In this document: positions 13,965 to 18,891 of the stretch, one piece after another
Layout of the letters: the number at the start of each line of letters is the position of its first letter
How positions within the stretch are numbered: position 1 is the first letter of the stretch
Virus record (IMG/VR): IMGVR_UViG_3300050014_000551
Span: 1 to 22,740 of that record
Direction: 5' to 3' (one strand)
Length of the DNA stretch: 22,740 nt
Source of the DNA: a virus
Notes under the pieces: generated by a model
What the model saw: only the letters and a program-made list of their open reading frames with translations
Told to the model about the DNA's origin: nothing
The model's database searches: none
Position numbers and translations under genes: made by a program

Positions 13965-14033
13965 GGCCGGCCAATTGCCGGCCATCCTGCGCCACCACGG
14001 CACGGGCCGCGTACCGCCGTGGGCACGGTACGC
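13965..14033 (-). promoter_or_regulatory. Leader with three hairpins, two mutually exclusive
   Basis: Inverted repeats: 14009-14016/14026-14033 (GCGTACCG / CGGTACGC), 13996-14001/14016-14021 (CACGGC / GCCGTG) and 13965-13971/13977-13983 (GGCCGGC / GCCGGCC). The first two share bases 14016-14021 in part and cannot form together fully. They lie in the leader of the 76-aa gene (start 13945), just before its ribosome binding site. No long U-tract is seen, so this is not a classical terminator. It may be an attenuator or a translational control element; this is an inference from geometry. Confidence 0.4.
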
Positions 14034-14050
14034 AGCCGGGGTCGAGAGGG

Positions 14051-14257
14051 CTACTTGACGCGACCGATGTAGTAACCAAGCCCGGTAGGCGCGTCGGGCT
14101 GGCCGCAGGTGTCAGACGGTAAGTCGCTGGCTAGCTCGCCGACCGTATCCACGAGTCGCCAGAGCGCAGCCGGGGCCTCTGACGCTGTGTCCAGCATCCG
14201 CGCGGCGTCCCGTAGCATCGTCTGTATCCGTTTGAGTTGCATCTGTGCCATTTCCAT
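14051..14257 (-). CDS. Hypothetical helical protein, 68 aa
   Basis: AAGGAGA at 14264-14270 on the coding strand fits ATG 14257 best (ATG 14263 and 14251 are alternatives). The product has an amphipathic helix (QLKRIQTMLRDAARMLDTA) and a C-terminus ending TGLGYYIGRVK. Unknown. Confidence 0.6.
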   Translation of the reverse strand: MEMAQMQLKRIQTMLRDAARMLDTASEAPAALWRLVDTVGELASDLPSDTCGQPDAPTGLGYYIGRVK

Positions 14258-14284
14258 CTTCATTCTCCTTCCGCTCTCGCGGGG

Positions 14285-14458
14285 TTAGTAAGCCAGGTAG
14301 TGCGCGGGCTTCTTGCCGCTGGTAACGTTCTCGATGATGGCGTCCAGCTCGGCGCGGTTCTGTCTGACAAACTCGCGCTTTGACAGGCGAGAGCCACGCC
14401 ACCAGTTGTAAAGCCCTTCATCGTTGTCAATCCACTGTTCACGTTCTTGATTGTTCAT
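14285..14458 (-). CDS. Phage NDEGLYNWW-type small protein, 57 aa
   Basis: The first gene of the leftward operon. ATG 14458 is preferred because AAAGGAATAGG lies just upstream; the frame is open to a TTG at 14509 that has no ribosome binding site. The motif IDNDEGLYNWW, then SKREFVRQNRAELDAIIENV and a C-terminal PAHYLAY match a recurrent small phage protein of unknown function. It is transcribed from the promoter at 14522-14550, giving it a likely early role. Confidence 0.75.
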   Translation of the reverse strand: MNNQEREQWIDNDEGLYNWWRGSRLSKREFVRQNRAELDAIIENVTSGKKPAHYLAY

Positions 14459-14521
14459 CGTCCTATTCCTTTGCTCTTGAGGTTGTGTATTCGGTTTCTC
14501 GTTGCTCAATCTCTATCGTCA

Positions 14522-14550
14522 ATATTACTCCATGATCTTTAGCAAGTCAA
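14522..14550 (-). promoter_or_regulatory. Sigma70-like promoter for the leftward operon
   Basis: On the reverse strand: TTGACT at 14545-14550, a 17-base spacer and TAATAT at 14522-14527. The -35 box matches consensus in five of six bases, the -10 in four of six, and the spacing is ideal. The start point would be near 14515, about 57 bases before ATG 14458. It lies in an AT-rich region without genes. Confidence 0.6.
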
Positions 14551-14574
14551 TGGGGAAAATATAATTTCTTTTAG

Positions 14575-14594
14575 TATCTTGTAGGCCCAAGATA
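14575..14594. promoter_or_regulatory. Inverted repeat, candidate operator between divergent promoters
   Basis: TATCTTG (14575-14581) and CAAGATA (14588-14594) form a perfect palindrome with a 6-base centre (TAGGCC). It lies between the two divergent promoters, 25 bases from the leftward -35 box and 34 bases from the rightward -35 box. This position suits a repressor operator. The bound protein is unknown; the ribbon-helix-helix-like protein at 11734-11985 or the winged-helix protein at 9936-10199 are candidates. Confidence 0.5.
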
Positions 14595-14628
14595 TAGCTA
14601 ATAAATCTCTAGGTATTGTGGTTTTCAG

Positions 14629-14658
14629 TTGACAATATACAAGGCGCATGTTTACAAT
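14629..14658 (+). promoter_or_regulatory. Sigma70-like promoter for the rightward genes
   Basis: A perfect TTGACA at 14629-14634, an 18-base spacer and TACAAT at 14653-14658 (five of six). The predicted start point is near 14665, 16 bases before ATG 14681. It overlaps the ATG at 14648, which argues against that ATG being the gene start. Confidence 0.7.
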
Positions 14659-14680
14659 CCAGGCAAGAAAGGCGCGAATC

Positions 14681-14947
14681 ATGGATGATGACCGCACGAC
14701 GTGCAAATTATGCGGGGGACCGTATCGGGGCGATAAGGGGCGGACCAAGGTCAACGACCCACTCTATATGGTATATGTTCGCGGCTGGGGCTGGATTTGC
14801 TTCGATTGTCTACTGGGTATGTCCTGGATACCCACAACGCGCCGCCGGCAAATGTGGTACGTGGAGAATGTCGTAGGGGATACGGGGCAGAACACGCCGA
14901 AAAACCGCAAGCGCCGAAGCCGAGCAAAGAAAAATCTAGCGGGCTAG
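14681..14947 (+). CDS. Zinc-ribbon protein, 88 aa
   Basis: The first gene after the rightward promoter. ATG 14681 is used because the promoter lies upstream; AAGAAAGG precedes it. The product has CKLCGGPYRGDKG near the N-terminus and CFDCLLGMSW around residue 41, a CxxC...CxxC ribbon, followed by a strongly basic tail (NRKRRSRAKKNLAG) that suggests nucleic acid binding. Position and basic tail would suit a small regulator of the late genes. Family unknown. Confidence 0.7.
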   Translation: MDDDRTTCKLCGGPYRGDKGRTKVNDPLYMVYVRGWGWICFDCLLGMSWIPTTRRRQMWYVENVVGDTGQNTPKNRKRRSRAKKNLAG

Positions 14948-15004
14948 ACGGAATGGTGACAGAAATTACCACGATTTGCGGCCTTTATTAGATATAGGTA
15001 CACG

Positions 15005-15466
15005 ATGATAGAACTTCCAGGCACATCATGCGAACAAAGCCAGCTACGCACGGCACTTATCCGCGTTCCTGAACGTCATCGGGAGGACGCGGTGCAAGAG
15101 GCCTGGCTCGCGTACCTGACGAGCCGGACCGCCGGCAGCAAGTATCCGGCGCGGGCAGCTACTCACGCGATAGTCAGATTCTCCAAACGTGAGAAACGAT
15201 GGGAGCGCGGACAACCCGACGATTACGCCCAGACCGTGATTAGTCAGATGGACCCGCTCGAAGCTGAGAAGGTGGACGAGGTCAGCGGCAGCGAGAGGAA
15301 CCGGGCGCGCCGGGCCGTCGAAGAGAACAAACGCCAGCACCGCAAGAGGCAGAGATGCACCAAGATCCGAGACAGGGCGGCAAACTCGCCGGTAGCAGAA
15401 GGCGAATGGGACAACGCCGTCCGGGCCGTCGAGGACGCCGCCGACCTAGCTGATACCCCGGCCTGA
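15005..15466 (+). CDS. Helical basic protein, sigma-like motif, 153 aa
   Basis: The N-terminal part (RTALIRVPERHREDAVQEAWLAYLTSR) recalls the core helix of sigma factor region 2, which binds RNA polymerase, and a second helical segment follows (ATHAIVRFSKREKRWE). The rest is Arg/Glu-rich, and the C-terminus is acidic and Ala-rich. No region 4 is obvious, so a sigma role is only suggestive. The ribosome binding site is weak (AGGTAC). It lies between the control region and the terminase genes, a place where phages often put late regulators. Confidence 0.6.
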   Translation: MIELPGTSCEQSQLRTALIRVPERHREDAVQEAWLAYLTSRTAGSKYPARAATHAIVRFSKREKRWERGQPDDYAQTVISQMDPLEAEKVDEVSGSERNRARRAVEENKRQHRKRQRCTKIRDRAANSPVAEGEWDNAVRAVEDAADLADTPA

Positions 15467-15504
15467 GACCCGGCCGCGCTCGAGATCGTAGCTCCTGGGG
15501 CAGC

Positions 15505-15569
15505 GTAGAGCACCAAAATCAGGCAAAATGCCCCGAAATGGGCAAAACTGGCCAGTAGAGCACCAAAAT
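15505..15569. repeat. Two 15-base direct repeats before the small terminase
   Basis: GTAGAGCACCAAAAT occurs at 15505-15519 and 15555-15569, exactly 50 bases apart. Between them is a short inverted repeat, TGCCC / GGGCA with a 6-base loop. Repeats next to terS are typical of pac or cos binding sites, which is an inference here. About 80 bases downstream is the start of the terminase gene. Confidence 0.6.
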
Positions 15570-15581
15570 GACACCAAGCCA

Positions 15582-15600
15582 AGGCCCCGCGTAAGGGCCT
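15582..15600. other. Small hairpin, AGGCCC/GGGCCT
   Basis: A 6-base perfect stem (15582-15587 with 15595-15600), 7-base loop. No T-tract follows on either strand, so it is not an intrinsic terminator. It lies in the 190-base noncoding stretch between 15467 and 15656. Confidence 0.45.
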
Positions 15601-15656
15601 GTAAAGCGGCTGGATAAGTGGTAAAGATCGTACAAGATTAGGCTGCGAGAGTCACA

Positions 15657-16226
15657 ATGCAAGGTCGAGCCAACACCTGGGAAGCGACAGAACACCAGGA
15701 AGCGGCTGTAAGGTACGCCCAAGAATATGATTACAAGTATAGCGTACCTGAACTTTGCGAATCTGTGGGAATTGCCAAGCAGTCTTACTATAGCTGGTTC
15801 AAGACTCCTGAGTTCCTAACGTGGTGGCTGGGTGAGTCGGCAAGATGGCGCGCGTTGAAGCTGCCGGAAGTTCACAAAGTCATTGCAGAACAAGCACTTG
15901 CGAAGTCGAAGCCCGGCGACGCTCGCTATGACATGAAGGCCGTCGAACTGTACCTCCAGCGGTTCGATGAGGGCTTCGTCCCGCGATCCCGCCAGGACAA
16001 CCACAATACGCTGGATATCACGGCCGAGCTGTCCGACGCCGACGCCACAAGGCGGATCGAGGCGATGATCCTCCAGCTCGCCCCGGCCGAGCAGCAGGCG
16101 CTGCCAGCGCCCGCCGACGTGATCGACACGACCTGTACACCCGCCACAAGCCCAATAGAGCTCGCCCTGCATGCGGAGAGCGACGATCCGGCCCAGGTTG
16201 AGGGATTGGAGGAGCTGGCGCGATGA
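15657..16226 (+). CDS. terS: Probable small terminase subunit (phBC6A51-like homeodomain), 189 aa
   Basis: The small terminase binds pac or cos DNA and guides the large subunit. Residues 28-53 (YSVPELCESVGIAKQSYYSWFKTPEF) form a helix-turn-helix of the homeodomain-like type seen in phage terminase small subunits. A helical core follows (ALKLPEVHKVIAEQALAKSKPGDARYDMKAVELYLQRFDEGF), and the C-terminus from about 115 is acidic and rather disordered. It is preceded by repeats (15505-15569) that may be its target. terL lies about 2.7 kb downstream, separated by small genes and a tRNA. Confidence 0.75.
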   Translation: MQGRANTWEATEHQEAAVRYAQEYDYKYSVPELCESVGIAKQSYYSWFKTPEFLTWWLGESARWRALKLPEVHKVIAEQALAKSKPGDARYDMKAVELYLQRFDEGFVPRSRQDNHNTLDITAELSDADATRRIEAMILQLAPAEQQALPAPADVIDTTCTPATSPIELALHAESDDPAQVEGLEELAR

Positions 16227-16288
16227 TTGACGGTGGCGAGACTGTGATGATCGTGCTGGCTGTCCTGCTCGTGCTTGTGCATAGATGA
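16223..16288 (+). CDS. Membrane micro-peptide, 21 aa
   Basis: ATG 16223 overlaps the terS stop (ATGA) and has a strong GGAGGAG at 16208-16214 with an 8-base spacer. The peptide is MIDGGETVMIVLAVLLVLVHR, a single 13-residue hydrophobic run. The good ribosome binding site makes it more believable than most short ORFs. Unknown role. Confidence 0.45.
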   Translation: MIDGGETVMIVLAVLLVLVHR

Positions 16289-16571
16289 CAACCTTCGCGC
16301 AGTCCGACGTTCGTCCGTAGTGGCGCAAGATTGCCCGATGCCCTTGTGCGGCAAGGGGTTAGGTGCAATGCAGCGTATTGGGCGACGCCAGGACAGGCCT
16401 AGGTGACAGCAGCGCGGGGCTGGACAGATCGCGACGCCCAGGCCCGCGTCGACCCCCGGTATACGCCGCCCCTGCCGGTCGATCGCGCGGCCGCAACCGC
16501 GAGCCGGAGTCCAGTGTACTCTCGCCGCATTGCTCTTAGCTTCTGACTCTCTGTTAACTTGGGTAATCTCC
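16289..16571. other. Gene-poor stretch
   Basis: No well supported gene is present. The longest candidate is a GTG-start 47-codon frame at 16403-16546 (weak support, no strong ribosome binding site). The reverse frames are shadows. Nothing like a promoter with both boxes was found; the stretch is GC-rich. It may be the remains of a gene. Confidence 0.4.
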
Positions 16572-16943
16572 ATGAATCCATCGCAGTTTGTCAAGGACGA
16601 GTGCTGCAACTTGAACGATGGTGTGTGCCTGACCAACGAGAAGCCGTGTCTGGTCTTGGTTGGCAAGAGGTGCGACTACTTCGAGACGGCGGTACTGCCT
16701 ATTGCTCAACAGCCAAGCCCCAAGAGCGACCCTGACCTACAATCGCGGCGCGCTGAGGCGGTTGCTGAGTATGCGTGGAAGCACAAGGCTGGAAACGGAT
16801 CATCGAGTCCTTGTCCTGACTGTGGCGGCGCGAAGCCCAAGGGCCATCGGTACTGCGAGTCTTGCGCTCGGAAAAGGCGAAAAAGCAGCTTCCGGCGCAC
16901 CCGCGAGACTAAGGCCGTCCGGCGCGCAACAGTTGAGGCATAA
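16572..16943 (+). CDS. Cys_rich_VLP-like protein with C-terminal zinc ribbon, 123 aa
   Basis: Residues 10-44 carry CCNLNDGVCLTNEKPC, then a C in GKRCDYFETAVLP; this resembles the Pfam Cys_rich_VLP pattern (ends YFE.AVLP). The C-terminus has CPDCGGAKPKGHRYCESCARKRRK, a second, ribbon-like zinc site with a basic tail. It is a two-domain Cys-rich protein of unknown function; nucleic acid binding is likely from the Arg/Lys tail. ATG 16572 is used, with only a weak ribosome binding site (TTGGGTAAT). The stop abuts a terminator. Confidence 0.68.
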   Translation: MNPSQFVKDECCNLNDGVCLTNEKPCLVLVGKRCDYFETAVLPIAQQPSPKSDPDLQSRRAEAVAEYAWKHKAGNGSSSPCPDCGGAKPKGHRYCESCARKRRKSSFRRTRETKAVRRATVEA

Positions 16944-17037
16944 AAACACGCATAGTTTCCTAGGAAATTCGCGTGTCTTTTCTTGAACTGGTGTATTGAT
17001 ACGGACCCCCTAGAAACGGCCTCAACAACTGTTGCGC
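16924..17037. repeat. Long imperfect inverted repeat around the terminator
   Basis: GCGCAACAGTTGAGGC (16924-16939) and GCCTCAACAACTGTTGCGC (17019-17037) are complementary except for a 3-base AAC insertion. A second inner pair, GTTTCCTAGG near 16955 and CCCTAGAAAC near 17009, lies in the same orientation. The left arm is within the end of the upstream gene. Confidence 0.7.
16942..16984 (+). terminator. Terminator hairpin with A-tract and T-tract
   Basis: An outer stem, ACACGC (16946-16951) with GCGTGT (16971-16976), encloses the palindrome TTTCCTAGGAAA (16956-16967). It is preceded by AAAAA and followed by CTTTTCTT, so it can work on the rightward transcript and perhaps on a leftward one. The stop codon of the Cys-rich gene lies inside the A-tract. 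Confidence 0.7.
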
Positions 17038-17115
17038 AGAGCGTCCTAGCGTGTAGGGTGGATGTTGGCTAGTATCTCTCGCCTTACTGCTCACGGATAA
17101 CGGAGTGCTGTTAAG

Positions 17116-17460
17116 ATGGATAAGCGCACAAGGGAAGCAGTTGAACGGATGATGATATTGCCATGTCCCTTCTGTGGCGCAGAAGTGAAGCCCGAACCCT
17201 ATGGTACCTACGCCAAATGGCGAATCCATTGTTTTGCTTGTGGCGTTCATTTCGATCTAGCAAACGATCTTCCGGCCTCAATCAGCAAGTGGAATCGCCG
17301 TACCGATCTGAGCACTGGCCGCATTGAGTTGTTCGTGGCAAGTATGGTTGTCGCCGGCGGCGCTGTTCTAGGCGATCCTGCGTCTTGGTTAAGCAGGTAC
17401 GAGTTGGCGCAGATAAGACGCCTACCCCTTGGAGGTACGGATGCCCGACCGGAACTGTGA
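17116..17460 (+). CDS. Second Lar-like zinc-ribbon protein, 114 aa
   Basis: Residues 17-62 show CPFCGAEVKPEPYG, then CFACGVHFDL and SKWNRRTD, the Lar ribbon layout (two CxxC and a terminal WNRR). Residues 63-114 form an extra domain with a hydrophobic part (FVASMVVAGGAVLGDPASW). It is not a simple copy of the other Lar-like gene in the window, with different C-terminal parts. Family function is anti-restriction, inferred only. The stop overlaps the next ORF, which starts within its end. Confidence 0.7.
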   Translation: MDKRTREAVERMMILPCPFCGAEVKPEPYGTYAKWRIHCFACGVHFDLANDLPASISKWNRRTDLSTGRIELFVASMVVAGGAVLGDPASWLSRYELAQIRRLPLGGTDARPEL

Positions 17461-17656
17461 AACGTGTTATGCCAAAGGAAGTCGCGTGGGGGACTTTGAT
17501 GGATGTTGACACAAGCCCAAGTGCCTTGACTGTACGACGAATGGCTACAAGTCCTACTGGACGCCAAAGATTGAGAAGCCAAAGTCCCCGATGGTACTTG
17601 TCCCGCTTGGTGTGACATGTGCGGGAATTGGACGAGGCAGAAGTGATTTACCTTAG
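17441..17656 (+). pseudogene. Cys-rich gene broken by an in-frame TGA, 71 codons
   Basis: ATG 17441 has GGAGG at 17431-17435. The frame reads MPDRNCETCYAKGSRVGDFDGC, then TGA (17507-17509), and stays open for 48 further codons (HKPKCLDCTTNGYKSYWTPK, and so on) to a TAG at 17654-17656. The restored protein would share the start DRNCETC and the segment KSYW.xK with the protein at 18064-18363, so the two are paralogues. No other start lies near enough to rescue the downstream part. The simplest cause is CGA to TGA. The 22-residue product would still have a zinc knuckle. Confidence 0.7.
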
Positions 17657-17752
17657 GGCTTAGACCTGGGCCGGATTAGAAGCCGGGTTCTTGCGTTTAT
17701 GGCACCGGACACACGCGCCTGCCGAAAGACCCAGGACCAAAATCTGGTGCAG
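17657..17752. other. Noncoding stretch before the tRNA
   Basis: No ORF is credible. A weak complementary pair (CCTGGG at 17665 with CCCAGG at 17730) is the only structure I found. Confidence 0.4.
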
Positions 17753-17842
17753 TTGGCGGTAGCTCAGTTGGTAGAGCCTTGGCATCCACTGTGCCTTCGG
17801 GCCCGTAGGATGCGTGTCGTGGGTTCGAGTCCCACCCGCCAG
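17753..17842 (+). tRNA. tRNA-like gene with about 18 extra bases; isotype unclear
   Basis: Acceptor TTGGCGG (17753-17759) pairs with CCGCCAG (17836-17842; first pair T.G). The D-arm is GCTC (17762-17765) and GAGC (17774-17777), the T-arm GTGGG TTCGAGT CCCAC (17819-17835), and U8/A9 are present. No CCA is encoded. The space between the D and T arms is 41 bases rather than about 23. The best long stem there is GCATCC (17782-17787) with GGATGC (17808-17813), leaving a 20-base loop with a TTCG-type stem. A short GGCA/TGCC pair competes. Therefore I cannot give an anticodon. It may carry an insert, be degenerate, or be a special class. Confidence 0.7.
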
Positions 17843-18063
17843 TTTACTTTGGGGGTTGAAGGAATCGCTGATGAGGTTCACGGCCACGGAGCAGCGGCGC
17901 AGCACCCGCCTGGCGAAACTACGGTTGATGGCGTGCGACTGGTGAACTTACCTATAACACTGCCGCCGTTATTATAGCAAATGGCGAGTTGGTAAAATAA
18001 CGATACCTGACGCAATCGCCACATGGAACTGCCGCACGCCTTCGGGGGCTGTAGAGGTCAAGG
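17843..18063. other. Noncoding stretch after the tRNA
   Basis: The only ORF of note is a 24-codon frame at 17871-17945 with GAAGGAA before its ATG; it is too short to call. TGGCGA/TCGCCA pairs flank a stretch near 17983-18025. No terminator was found. Confidence 0.4.
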
Positions 18064-18363
18064 ATGGATAGGAACTGCGAAACGTGTGGCCTCAATCCCC
18101 GCGACCTCGGACGCTGCTGTGAACATTACGATGTTGGCTGTACTGGCCGGTACGCGAAGTCCTACTGGAAGTCCAAGCCTGACGTAAAGCCTGTTGACGC
18201 TCTGGACATAGACCCAGTGCCGCCGCAGTCAGAACTAACGCTTCGTGAGACTAACATCTACTTCCGTGGCTGTCAGCTCTGGATTGACTCGGACAAAGGC
18301 GAGTCGTTGGTTCGTCGGTTCGAGGCCCATATGAAGCGGATGATGGCAAGAGACATGGCGTAA
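18064..18363 (+). CDS. Cys-rich protein, paralogue of the broken gene, 99 aa
   Basis: The product begins MDRNCETCGLNPRDLGRCC and continues with CTGRYAKSYWKSK, a pattern of small phage Cys-rich proteins related to the pseudogene at 17441-17656. The C-terminal half (LRETNIYFRGCQLWIDSDKG) is not shared with it. AAGGATG at the start gives a moderate ribosome binding site. Unknown function; likely zinc binding. Confidence 0.68.
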   Translation: MDRNCETCGLNPRDLGRCCEHYDVGCTGRYAKSYWKSKPDVKPVDALDIDPVPPQSELTLRETNIYFRGCQLWIDSDKGESLVRRFEAHMKRMMARDMA

Positions 18364-18366
18364 GCT

Positions 18367-18501
18367 ATGGACGATCTTAGTATTCGCGCGCAGCAGAACC
18401 TTCACACTGGCACGGCTGGCGCAATGGGCGCGGCCCAGAAGCACCTCGCCGACATGCGTGCGATTGCTGCCAAGTTCTTGAAGGTGGAGTTGCCCAAGTA
18501 G
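18367..18501 (+). CDS. Small hypothetical protein, 44 aa
   Basis: A short ORF starting three bases after the upstream stop. The product is helical (AQQNLHTGTAGAMGAAQKHL). No ribosome binding site is clear, so translation by coupling is required. Unknown. Confidence 0.45.
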   Translation: MDDLSIRAQQNLHTGTAGAMGAAQKHLADMRAIAAKFLKVELPK

Positions 18502-18578
18502 ACCCCCATACTCCCCGCCCCCTAGTTGTTCTGAATCGCCCCCGGCTTTCCTAATGCTTCCCTGCCGCCTCTGATTCT

Positions 18579-18887
18579 ATGAGCAAAGGTTCCAGACGAC
18601 GCCCGATGCAGATTCCGCGCGACCAGTTGGACGCAAACTGGGCGCTGGTGTTTGGGAATAAACAAGCCGCCCCAAAGGTTTCTGATTCTGAGACTGACTG
18701 TGAGCGCTGCAACGGTGCTGGTTGGCTCTGGCGACACGAGATTGATCCAGACGGCCATCACGAATCGGCTATGGCGGGATACTCAGACGATACGCAGTAC
18801 AGTTGCCCAGATTGCCACGGCAGCGGCAAACAAGTCGTCATTACCCGCGACTTCATGGGCCTAGGAAGCCTTGTAGTAAACCCCTGA
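18579..18887 (+). CDS. DnaJ-type CxxCxGxG zinc protein, 102 aa
   Basis: The protein has CERCNGAGW (about residues 41-49) and CPDCHGSGK (about 76-84), two CxxCxGxG repeats as in the zinc domain of DnaJ. The N-terminus has RRRPMQIPRDQLDANWALVFG, a start I associate with short phage proteins close to the terminase. ATG 18579 lacks a Shine-Dalgarno and is preceded by CTGATTCT, as is terL. It may be a chaperone-like or zinc-binding helper of head assembly; this is inference. Confidence 0.7.
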   Translation: MSKGSRRRPMQIPRDQLDANWALVFGNKQAAPKVSDSETDCERCNGAGWLWRHEIDPDGHHESAMAGYSDDTQYSCPDCHGSGKQVVITRDFMGLGSLVVNP

Positions 18888-18891
18888 TTCT

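Noticed and set aside
13337-14122. Forward frame of 261 codons over the leftward operon
   Set aside because: It crosses at least four reverse genes with ribosome binding sites and the hairpin leader; its translation has no motif.
17441-17656. Reading TGA as selenocysteine or tryptophan
   Set aside because: TGA is a normal stop at many overlaps here, and I saw no SECIS-like hairpin; nonsense mutation is simpler.
17699-17977. A 92-codon forward frame and a reverse 81-codon frame covering the tRNA
   Set aside because: Both read through the tRNA-like gene; the reverse frame has the GTRTHD-type peptide typical of mis-annotated tRNA. They are shadows.
17940-18010. Possible TATAAT promoter on the reverse strand near 17970
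   Set aside because: A -10-like box is present but no acceptable -35 box lies at 16-18 bases, and no leftward gene follows.
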